From: Phycisphaerae bacterium
GTDB taxonomy: Bacteria > Planctomycetota > Phycisphaerae > Sedimentisphaerales > SG8-4
Assembly (NCBI GenBank): GCA_030613765.1
Contig: JAUWLI010000020.1
Location: 1-19,111, forward strand
Direction of reading: 5' to 3'
Length of the DNA: 19,111 nt
Part shown: in pieces, positions 7,331 to 14,287 of the stretch
How the letters are laid out: each line of letters opens with the position of its first letter
Numbering within the stretch: the stretch's first letter is position 1
The notes under the pieces: model-generated
Told to the model about the DNA's origin: nothing
Databases searched by the model: none
Seen by the model: only the letters and a program-made list of their open reading frames with translations
Made by a program: the position numbers and the translations under genes

Positions 7331-8290
7331 TCACCCCATTTCTTCTTTCTGCAGGAGTTCAATAATCTCAGCTTTAGTAGGCAGGGCTTCTATTGAGCCG
7401 AATTTCGTACAGGCCAATGCTCCCGCTGCAGAAGCGAATTTAACAGCTTCTCTGACATCATCCTTTACGGCGCAATAAGCGGCCAGCGCCCCAGCAAAGG
7501 CGTCTCCTCTGCAGGTCTGGTCAACTAACTCAACTTCAAAAGCCGGGATATGGTCGGCACTACTTCTGTCGACAACCATACAGCCGCGCTTACCCATAGT
7601 GATGACGGCACAGTTAACGCCTCGAGCAACCAAATCACTTCCAATCAGCTTGGCCGTTCGTATGCCGGCATCAGATTGATCGGTGATCTCGGCTGCCTCA
7701 TAAAGATTTGGGATAAGAATGTCGACGGAGAAATACTCTATGGGTAAATCGCCACTCATTCGGCTGGGCTGCTCGATGGGCCTCGCGGGGTTGAGAATTA
7801 TCTTCGTGTTATGCAGTTTCGCACACCTAATCACAGTTACAATCGCTTCATGCGGCAACCTGCCATGAACTAGGCAGACATCGGCCTCCGAGATAATCTG
7901 CTCCGCCGCGTAGATTTCCTGTGGGCGCAAATCACTGTGGGCGCCTGTGTACACACAACTGGCGTTCTCACCTTCGGAATTGACCAGCGTCACAATGACG
8001 CCTGTGTTTTTTGCTTCAGCGATATAAACGAAGTCAGTATTGACGTTGGACTCCGCCAGTGTCTCCTTGGCCATCTGAGCAAATGTATCGCCGCCGACCT
8101 TGCTGATTAGATAGACCTCACAACCACACAGGGCAGCTTCCATAGCTTGGTTTGGCCCCGGGCCAGTGGTCGTATATGAGAGAGCAGAACCAGCAACGCT
8201 CTGCCCTGGAGGTGGGATTTGGCGGCACTTTATTGCCATATCAACATATGTGCCACCAGCCACAACTACTTTAGGAATCCTTTCTAACAT
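7331..8290 (-). CDS. PfkB/ribokinase-family carbohydrate kinase
   Basis: This 319-residue protein has the normal length for cytoplasmic sugar kinases that phosphorylate a sugar or nucleoside with ATP. The N-terminal strand (VVVAGGTYVDM, residues 8-18) is followed by the substrate-side GPGPNQA motif (43-49), equivalent to GGKGANQA in ribokinase. STKVGGD-type and TGVIVTLVNSEGEN segments match the ribokinase order, and LIPNLYEAAEIT is the usual N-x-x-E region. The C-terminal signature is VDQTCRGDAFAGALA (256-270), with the catalytic Asp263 retained but the canonical GAGD anion hole changed to CRGD. Only a distant AAAGGGA precedes the ATG. Substrate is not predictable; ribokinase-like is the safest label. 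It is convergent with the glycoside hydrolase. Confidence 0.86.
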   Translation of the reverse strand: MLERIPKVVVAGGTYVDMAIKCRQIPPPGQSVAGSALSYTTTGPGPNQAMEAALCGCEVYLISKVGGDTFAQMAKETLAESNVNTDFVYIAEAKNTGVIVTLVNSEGENASCVYTGAHSDLRPQEIYAAEQIISEADVCLVHGRLPHEAIVTVIRCAKLHNTKIILNPARPIEQPSRMSGDLPIEYFSVDILIPNLYEAAEITDQSDAGIRTAKLIGSDLVARGVNCAVITMGKRGCMVVDRSSADHIPAFEVELVDQTCRGDAFAGALAAYCAVKDDVREAVKFASAAGALACTKFGSIEALPTKAEIIELLQKEEMG

Positions 8291-8392
8291 TTTTTCTCAA
8301 AAATCCCTTTCAAAGATCAAGTATAACCTGCAAAACATCAAATGCAATGCTTTTTCTATGACAATTTCTAAGTGAAATCTTTATTCCGAGAA

Positions 8393-8435
8393 ACTAATAT
8401 TTTATTAATAGAAAAAAAGTAGTATTAATATTAGT
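8393..8435. repeat. 9-bp inverted repeat near kinase 5' end
   Basis: ACTAATATT (8393-8401) and AATATTAGT (8427-8435) are perfect inverted copies 25 bases apart, in AT-rich DNA about 100 bases upstream of the kinase start. The arms are simple in composition, so chance is possible. It could serve as an operator for either divergent gene. Confidence 0.3.
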
Positions 8436-8599
8436 AAGGGGGGTTAAATTGTTATATTTCTTGTAGGAAAGGTCCTAAAAGGCGGTGTAGAAAGAAGTTA
8501 AAGAGGGCAAACGTTTACATTTCTTTGTGGGAAACGGGTTGGATTGTTTGCGGCTTAGTTGGGTAGGATTGACGGGGGGAACTATTTTATAATGCCGTT

Positions 8600-8641
8600 G
8601 TTAATTGTTAAAGGATTCAACATGTTTGTTAACAGATTAAC
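8600..8641. repeat. 12-bp inverted repeat with one bulged base
   Basis: GTTAATTGTTAA (8600-8611) pairs with TTAACAGATTAAC (8629-8641) if the G at 8635 bulges; the loop is 17 bases. The arms are built from GTTAA words, and the right arm includes the palindrome TGTTAACA. It lies just downstream of an isolated TATAAT (8588-8593), about 430 bases before the activase ATG. It could be an operator or an RNA hairpin. Confidence 0.4.
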
Positions 8642-9067
8642 CGCATTAGCGAACAGAGTAGTCGAGATTTAGTCCTTGCTTTTTCTCTATTATTAGTTAA
8701 GTTGTCTGCAATTGTGGTTATCTGCAAGAAGATGATATTTGGCAGGTGGGCACCGATAGAAAGATACCGTCGAGATCGGCAGTGCTAAATCAGGTGATTG
8801 AGCACCACCCCAAGCCATTGTGTGGCGGGCGTAAGCTGTGTGGCAGAAGTGCCTTGTATGATTACTGGTGTTTTGATTGTGGGTTGCCAAAAGCAACTCA
8901 GTGGTAATTGCCTGAGGCTTCCAGCCCAATCCCTTCCTTGGCCAACAGTCATTGTGTCGGTCTTCTTTGGTGGGTAGACCTTGGTGTGAGCCGTTGAGTT
9001 GACGGTGCTAAGAACCGCCGCGGTAGAAACGCCGGCTTTTGATGGTGAAAGGACGTAAGGAAAAGAT

Positions 9068-12000
9068 ATGGAGAAAGAAGGAATGAAAGAATCAGCTACG
9101 AACCTTTTTGTCGGCCTTGATGTTGGTAGCAGTTCTGTGCACTATGTGGTCCTTGGGGAAGATAAAAAAATAATATACTCCCCAAAGCCAATAATGCACT
9201 TTGCTGATCCCATTGGAGCAGTAAAAGAGGCTTGGGAGGACATAACGCAAAAGTTCAGCGAGAGCAGGATAAAAAACACATCGGTTACGGGTAGTAATGC
9301 CAGGTCTTTCCCAAGCGTTATGGTGGGTTTAACTTACGACTTTGATAGTGTAACCATTCCAAAAGGAGCAGGATTAGTTAGTCCGGAGGCGCAATTTATA
9401 TTCCATATAGGAGCAAAAGACGCATACTTTTTTAATGTGAAAAAAATAAATCATAAAAAGATTATTCAGGAGTGGAGAACTGGAACCAAATGCGGAGGTG
9501 GTTCTGGGATATTAATAGAGAAGCAATGCAGAAGGTTGTTTGAAGGTGAAATTCCAAACCCTGAACTTAAAAATATCCAAACAATTGGGGATGAGAGCGA
9601 AAGGCACGAGGCCGGAATCAAAAACAGGCAGAAATTGCAATCAAGATTGGAACAAATCTATTCTATCGCCGAGAAAGAGGCTGAAAGCTCAAAAGAACCG
9701 AGTGAGTTCTTGGCCAGATGCGGCGTTGTTATTCAATCTGATTTAATCCACAAACAGAACGAAGGCGCAAAAAGAGAGGATAATTTAGCGGGGCTTTTCA
9801 AAACAGTGGCAAGGAATTACAAAATCGACGTCCTTGGAACAAGAGAATTTCGTTCCGAAAAGTCTAATACTGCGATAGCAACTGGATGTGTTTTCAGTAA
9901 TGACCTTATAAGAAGAAACTTAGAAACATCTCTTGGCATTGCTATAGCCAAGCCTGAGCATTATCACAGTATCGCAGCAATAGGTGCAGCGCTAAAGGGA
10001 ATAGAAGAAAACAACAATTTTGCTTTTAATCTTGGAGAGCTGAAAAAAGTTGCTGAGCATAGTCGAGGAAAAAGGCAATTTGCTTTACCTCTTTCTGGCT
10101 ATCTTGAAAAGGTAAATGACCAATCTGAAAATATCGCGGAAAACATAGAAAAAGGAACAGAAGTCGTGTTGGGAATAGACGGGGGAAGCACAACAACAAA
10201 AGGCGCTTTAGTTGATTTAAAAGGGCGACTTCTTGACAAAATCTATATTAAAACTTATGGCAATCCGGAAGGCTCATTAAAACGCGTTATAAAATACTTA
10301 AGCAGACATAAAGACAAGGTGATTGTGAGGGGAGTCGGTGCTACGGGTTCTGCAAGAAAGCTGTATCAAAAGATTTTAATTAGCAAGAAAAAATCTGAAG
10401 AGCTAATGAGAAAAGGGATAGAACTTACAGATAGAATAACTGATGAAATTACCTGTCATGCTCTGGGCGTTAAACACTATGATTCCAAGATTGATACTAT
10501 TTTTGAAATAGGCGGCCAGGACATGAAGTTCACTAGTTCTTCCAACGGCGTGGTTAAAGAGGCAAAGATGAATTATAGTTGTCAGGCAGGTTCCGGCCAG
10601 ACGCTGGAAAACATGGCTGACATTATAGATTTGAATGTAGAAAATTCTTTACAGGAATATGCCTTAAAAGCTGAGCGAATTCCGGTAATTGATGCAACTT
10701 GCGGCGTTTTCATGGAAATGGACGAAAACAGGTTGATCGCAGAGGGCTTCAGTAAAGAGGAAATAGCTGCTGCAATAATAAGGGGAACTGCGGAGAGCTA
10801 TTATCATAAATTTGTAGGTGGCTCGCAACATGTTGGAGAGAAATGTTCTGCCCAGGGCGGCCCCCCCTTAGGAAGAGCTTTTCTTGCTGCACTTGCGCAA
10901 GTAACGGACAAACAAATAGAGGCGTTTCCTCATAGGGAAATGTTCGGTGCATGGGGTCAGGCTTTAGATATCATTGAGAACATAAAAAAATTGGAGGAAC
11001 AAAATAAGAAGAGTGAGTCTGCCTTTAGGGGTTGGAATTTAGTGGACATGTCCTTTGAAAAAGAAAAGATTTCTTGTAGGGCGCTATTTAAAGAAAAATC
11101 CTGCGGCGTGAGAGACTGTCAACTCGAGATATTTTGCATTGAGGAGGACAGAATCATTACAGGAGGCTTTTGTCCTAAAGGAGATTCTGAGTCGGCGGGA
11201 AAACCAAAAACAAATTATGTGGATAAATATCACAAAATATATGAGAAGCATTTCAAAAGGCAGGGGAACTTATTAGAAGAGGATTTTTCTGCGGAAATAG
11301 ATAAAAAAATAATAAGAACCGTGGGAATCAAAAGGAGCACTGCAACGCTTGGAGAGAAAGGCATTTGGAGTGCCGCTTTATTCAAAAAGCTCGGTTTTCT
11401 TCCTGTAGTATCACCGAGAAGCAACAGAGAGATAGCAAAAATTGGCATTGACAACTCAAGAACAGACTTCTGTATAGCAAGGAAGTTGGTGACGGGGCAT
11501 GTAGCGGTGTTGAATGAAAACCCAAAGATAGACTATTTGTTTAATCCAAGTTTCATTGAGCTCAGAATGGATACTCCCCCTGATTTAAAATATTGTATTT
11601 ATACGGAATCGGAAGGCTATATTTTAAATGACGTTCTTTCTCTCGACGAAGATAAACAAATCAATCCCATTTTGCATTTTGGGGATGAAAACCTTCTTGT
11701 TCATTCTCTTCGGGTAGAGTTTAAGAGACTTAACTTCAGATTTTCAGATAAAGAGATTAGAGATTCTTTAAGATATGCCGACAAAACGGAGAAGGAATTC
11801 AAAAAAGAAATTTATGAAGAAGGAGATAAATTTTTAAAGAGAATCGAAGAAGGTAACGAAAAAGCCTATGTTGGTATTGGACGCGACTATGTTTTGCTCG
11901 ATCCTGAAGCAAGCTCAAACTCGGGCGTTATGTTTTCACAAGTTAGGGGCTTGCACTATATTCCGCAGATCTTTTTGGAACATAGATTTGAGCATATTCC

Positions 12001-13777
12001 TATTGAGGACATTGCGGATAATGAATTCTGGATTCAGAGCGTCAAGATTCTGAAAGCGAACTTGTTTGTTGCTGGCCATCCCAATCTGTTCCCTATAAGG
12101 ATGATGAATTTCGCCTGTGGGCCGGATAGTTTAAAAATTTACCAGGAAGAAAAAATTCAGGAAGCCGCAGGCAAGCCTTTGCTTACATTATTAACCGACG
12201 CTCAGACCAATAATGCGCCTTTCATAACAAGAACGGAAGCCCATGAAAGAGTTGTCAATCAAACCAAGCCTGAAAAACTAAGAATCGAGAACATACGGCC
12301 AAGCAAATATTCCACAGACAACAATGACCAAAGAACCTGGCTCATACCTTACATGGGAGACGCTGCCCACGTCGCGGCCTCAGGACTAAAGCATTTTGGA
12401 ATCGACTGCAAAGTCTTACCCACTAATACCCAGAGGGGCTACGAAATAGCCAGAAAACATATCCATACCGAAGTATGCCACCCTCTAAAAGGCGTCGTAG
12501 GAGACACCCTTGGCTTCTTGAATGAGCAGATTGAAAAGAAAGGCAGGCAATACGTCGAAGATAATTACCTTGTTATGTTGCCTACGACAAGCGGCCCTTG
12601 TAGATTCGGCAAATACGTGGAAGTAATGCGAATATTTATGGACCGCGAAGGTCTCCAGAAAATCCCCATAGCAGGCCCTTCCTCAGAAACCGATTATTTC
12701 GATATGCCCGTACCGGAAAAGGAGGGCGCATCGAATAAGCTCAAGATTCAGCAGGTTCTTTTCAAGGGGATTAACGCATCAGACCTGCTGGAAGACATAA
12801 CCCTCAGATTTCGGCCTTATGCTGAAGATAAACAGCAAATTACTGACTTGAAAGAAGAAAGGCTCCTCGTATTAGGAGAAGTTATTGAAAAGGGTGCCGA
12901 AACCGCTGATTTGATAGAATGGGGCAAAGGGACTGTATCGCGATTTACTCAAGCCAAACTCCGACATCACGATAGATTCCCCCTTGTTCTTTATATTGGC
13001 GAGATATACATGAGACAGCACGACCCTTATACCAACTTTGTAATCCGGAACTTGGAAGAAAAACAGCTGGAAATGGTTAGGGATCCCTTCACCGATTGGC
13101 TGCTGTATGTAAATCAGATGAACCGAAGAAACTCAAGAAGAGATATAAAGCTGGCTGTCAAAAACTGGGATTTAGCTGAAGCATGGAACGAAACCAGAAA
13201 ACTCTTCAATTCGTTCCTCAAAGGAACATACATGTCTCGCATAGCTGACAAAATTGCTCAGCCGTTTCATGAAGTTCTTCATGGCAGACACTGCCTTCCT
13301 AAGCCCATGGATATAATTGAAACTTTGGAAAAGAACCACAAGTTCCACGGAAATATTGAAGGAGAATCCCCATTAAGCACCGGAATTTCCTACTACTTTA
13401 TGAACGACTTAATTAAGCCTAGGGGCGATGCTTACATTTCGGGGATATTTCACATTGGGCCTTTCACCTGTATGCAGGAGGGAGTCGCAACGGCTAAAAT
13501 AGAGGCAATGGCAAAAGAACTGAGAAAAAGAAAATCAGACTTGGTCTTCCCGATTATCCATGCTTTCTTTGGTGATTCGCCCAATCCAAACTTGGATGCC
13601 GAAATAGCCGTTTTCACCGAGCAGTGCTACCAGAAAAAAGAGATGTTGAAAGAAAAGTATAGCTCTGGGCTGAGCAACGATGTTCAGAACCATTCCACTT
13701 CGACGCGTTCGCCAAGCCAAATAGTGGACGTCAAAAGTAAGAAACGGATTCCTCATGCTTATGAAAAAGTGGATTAA
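9068..13777 (+). CDS. Giant acyl-CoA dehydratase activase (two BadF/HgdC-type ATPase units + DUF2229-like)
   Basis: This 1569-residue cytoplasmic protein belongs to the large 2-hydroxyacyl-CoA dehydratase activase class: ATP-driven Fe-S proteins that push low-potential electrons to a partner. ASKHA unit 1 starts at VGLDVGSSS (15-23) with KCGGGSG (Cys142) and RCGVV (Cys218). Unit 2 starts at LGIDGGSTTTKG (368-379), with IGGQDMK (481-487), SCQAGSG (Cys505) and TCGVF (Cys545); the 40-residue spacing resembles the cluster-ligand spacing of HgdC. A cysteine cluster follows (Cys679, 684, 690, 702), then a DUF2229-like region from about 750. The C-terminal part has EVCHPLKG (Cys1137), SGPCRFGKY (Cys1178), HGRHC (1409) and GPFTCMQEG (Cys1468). 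An AAGGA lies just before the ATG. The last 50 residues are low-complexity. No HgdAB-type dehydratase genes adjoin. The true electron acceptor is unknown. Confidence 0.88.
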   Translation: MEKEGMKESATNLFVGLDVGSSSVHYVVLGEDKKIIYSPKPIMHFADPIGAVKEAWEDITQKFSESRIKNTSVTGSNARSFPSVMVGLTYDFDSVTIPKGAGLVSPEAQFIFHIGAKDAYFFNVKKINHKKIIQEWRTGTKCGGGSGILIEKQCRRLFEGEIPNPELKNIQTIGDESERHEAGIKNRQKLQSRLEQIYSIAEKEAESSKEPSEFLARCGVVIQSDLIHKQNEGAKREDNLAGLFKTVARNYKIDVLGTREFRSEKSNTAIATGCVFSNDLIRRNLETSLGIAIAKPEHYHSIAAIGAALKGIEENNNFAFNLGELKKVAEHSRGKRQFALPLSGYLEKVNDQSENIAENIEKGTEVVLGIDGGSTTTKGALVDLKGRLLDKIYIKTYGNPEGSLKRVIKYLSRHKDKVIVRGVGATGSARKLYQKILISKKKSEELMRKGIELTDRITDEITCHALGVKHYDSKIDTIFEIGGQDMKFTSSSNGVVKEAKMNYSCQAGSGQTLENMADIIDLNVENSLQEYALKAERIPVIDATCGVFMEMDENRLIAEGFSKEEIAAAIIRGTAESYYHKFVGGSQHVGEKCSAQGGPPLGRAFLAALAQVTDKQIEAFPHREMFGAWGQALDIIENIKKLEEQNKKSESAFRGWNLVDMSFEKEKISCRALFKEKSCGVRDCQLEIFCIEEDRIITGGFCPKGDSESAGKPKTNYVDKYHKIYEKHFKRQGNLLEEDFSAEIDKKIIRTVGIKRSTATLGEKGIWSAALFKKLGFLPVVSPRSNREIAKIGIDNSRTDFCIARKLVTGHVAVLNENPKIDYLFNPSFIELRMDTPPDLKYCIYTESEGYILNDVLSLDEDKQINPILHFGDENLLVHSLRVEFKRLNFRFSDKEIRDSLRYADKTEKEFKKEIYEEGDKFLKRIEEGNEKAYVGIGRDYVLLDPEASSNSGVMFSQVRGLHYIPQIFLEHRFEHIPIEDIADNEFWIQSVKILKANLFVAGHPNLFPIRMMNFACGPDSLKIYQEEKIQEAAGKPLLTLLTDAQTNNAPFITRTEAHERVVNQTKPEKLRIENIRPSKYSTDNNDQRTWLIPYMGDAAHVAASGLKHFGIDCKVLPTNTQRGYEIARKHIHTEVCHPLKGVVGDTLGFLNEQIEKKGRQYVEDNYLVMLPTTSGPCRFGKYVEVMRIFMDREGLQKIPIAGPSSETDYFDMPVPEKEGASNKLKIQQVLFKGINASDLLEDITLRFRPYAEDKQQITDLKEERLLVLGEVIEKGAETADLIEWGKGTVSRFTQAKLRHHDRFPLVLYIGEIYMRQHDPYTNFVIRNLEEKQLEMVRDPFTDWLLYVNQMNRRNSRRDIKLAVKNWDLAEAWNETRKLFNSFLKGTYMSRIADKIAQPFHEVLHGRHCLPKPMDIIETLEKNHKFHGNIEGESPLSTGISYYFMNDLIKPRGDAYISGIFHIGPFTCMQEGVATAKIEAMAKELRKRKSDLVFPIIHAFFGDSPNPNLDAEIAVFTEQCYQKKEMLKEKYSSGLSNDVQNHSTSTRSPSQIVDVKSKKRIPHAYEKVD

Positions 13778-13972
13778 TTTGGTGGCTATGGTGTTAATAT
13801 ATCTCTGGATAACCTTGGCTCATCAAACGCTGAGCCTTGCGTCGAATGGATCCGAAAAGTACGCATTCCTTTGTGTGGTAAACAGCAAAAGGTTCTTTTT
13901 AGCTTAAAAAGGTCAATTTGACTGCCCGTACAGATGGATGTAGGGAATCTGTTGGTGAATATTTCCAACCTT

Positions 13973-14048
13973 GCATAAAAAAGCGGATTTGACAGCAAAA
14001 GTGTACAAAACACTGTTAAAATCGTACGTTCAACACCGCTTTTTATGC
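13973..14048. repeat. 13-bp inverted repeat bounding a 76-bp element
   Basis: GCATAAAAAAGCGG (13973-13986) is matched by CCGCTTTTTATGC (14036-14048): a 13-bp stem with one extra A on the left. Inside, AGTGT/ACACT forms a small hairpin around 14000-14015. The arms have the A-tract/GC/T-tract form of a bidirectional terminator, but the 49-base loop is long. A miniature element with terminal inverted repeats is the alternative; no target-site duplication is visible. Confidence 0.5.
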
Positions 14049-14229
14049 CGTTTTAGTTCAGTCCAGCGGAAAATGCGTTTTTTCGTGCTGTTAATTCATT
14101 AGGGCTTTTATCGGCCCGTCCCATAAAAACATAAAGTTTTCCCTATTTCTTTGCCGAATAAAATAGATAAGTAGTCAACTGTTTTTAGTACTGAAAGGGG
14201 CATTTTTACGTTGTAATTGGATTGGAATT

Positions 14230-14271
14230 CCATTTTGCAATATGGGCAAAATGGCAGCCCATTTTCAATGG
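14230..14271 (+). promoter_or_regulatory. Alternating hairpins in the ParA gene leader
   Basis: Four segments can pair in mutually exclusive ways: A CCATTTTGC (14230-14238), B GCAAAATGG (14246-14254), C CCATTTT (14259-14265) and D AATGG (14267-14271). A:B is a perfect 9-bp stem, B:C a 7-bp stem, and C:D a 5-bp stem ending six bases before the Shine-Dalgarno GAGGAA. This layout resembles an attenuator or a translation-controlling switch. It overlaps the palindrome TGGAATTCCA (14223-14232). Pairing is seen in the sequence; regulation is inferred. Confidence 0.45.
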
Positions 14272-14276
14272 CCGAA

Positions 14277-14283
14277 AGAGGAA
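14277..14283 (+). promoter_or_regulatory. Ribosome binding site that sets the ParA start
   Basis: AGAGGAA lies five bases before the ATG at 14288. It supports this start over an in-frame TTG at 14222, which would add 22 residues ahead of the usual ParA N-terminus and has no ribosome site. Confidence 0.7.
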
Positions 14284-14287
14284 TTAT

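Larger units (their letters stand above)
8291..9067. other. Long non-coding leader upstream of the activase gene
   Basis: These 777 bases separate the kinase (-) from the activase (+). No open frame here has a ribosome site plus plausible protein character; frames in 8690-9060 are broken by stops in all three forward frames. Notable items are inverted repeats at 8393-8435 and 8600-8641 and small hairpins at 8464-8477 (TAGGA/TCCTA) and around GTTGC/GCAAC near 8890. The stretch 8690-9060 is less AT-rich than 8291-8690 and could hold a decayed gene or a structured 5' leader. I recognise no known riboswitch. Confidence 0.55.
13778..14287. other. Hairpin-rich intergenic region ahead of the ParA gene
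   Basis: These 510 bases contain no supported gene. They hold many inverted repeats: GGCTCA/TGAGCC (13817-13836), CTTTTTA/TAAAAAG (13895-13911), GTCAA/TTGAC (13912-13922), the 13-bp pair at 13973-14048, and the overlapping set at 14230-14271 just before the ParA start. The activase terminator and the parA-like promoter should both lie here. No intrinsic terminator with a T-tract and no clean sigma-70 promoter was found. Confidence 0.55.

Noticed and set aside
8569..8593. TTGACG and TATAAT as a sigma-70 promoter
   Set aside because: The spacer is only 13 bases, too short for a normal promoter, and the site is far from the activase start.
8693..8929. 78-residue minus-strand open frame in the activase leader
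   Set aside because: No ribosome site, low-complexity His/Thr/Cys-rich composition and no domain character.
8960..9060. Group II intron domain V-like stretch (GAGCCGT...ACGGT)
   Set aside because: The stem is too short, the GAAA tetraloop and catalytic triad context are missing, and no maturase is present.
13786..14013. 75-residue minus-strand open frame between activase and ParA genes
   Set aside because: It crosses several inverted repeats, has no convincing ribosome site and no recognisable protein pattern.
14222..14287. TTG-initiated N-terminal extension of the ParA protein
   Set aside because: ParA proteins start close to the Walker A strand; the ATG at 14288 has a good Shine-Dalgarno, and the upstream DNA is a set of hairpins.
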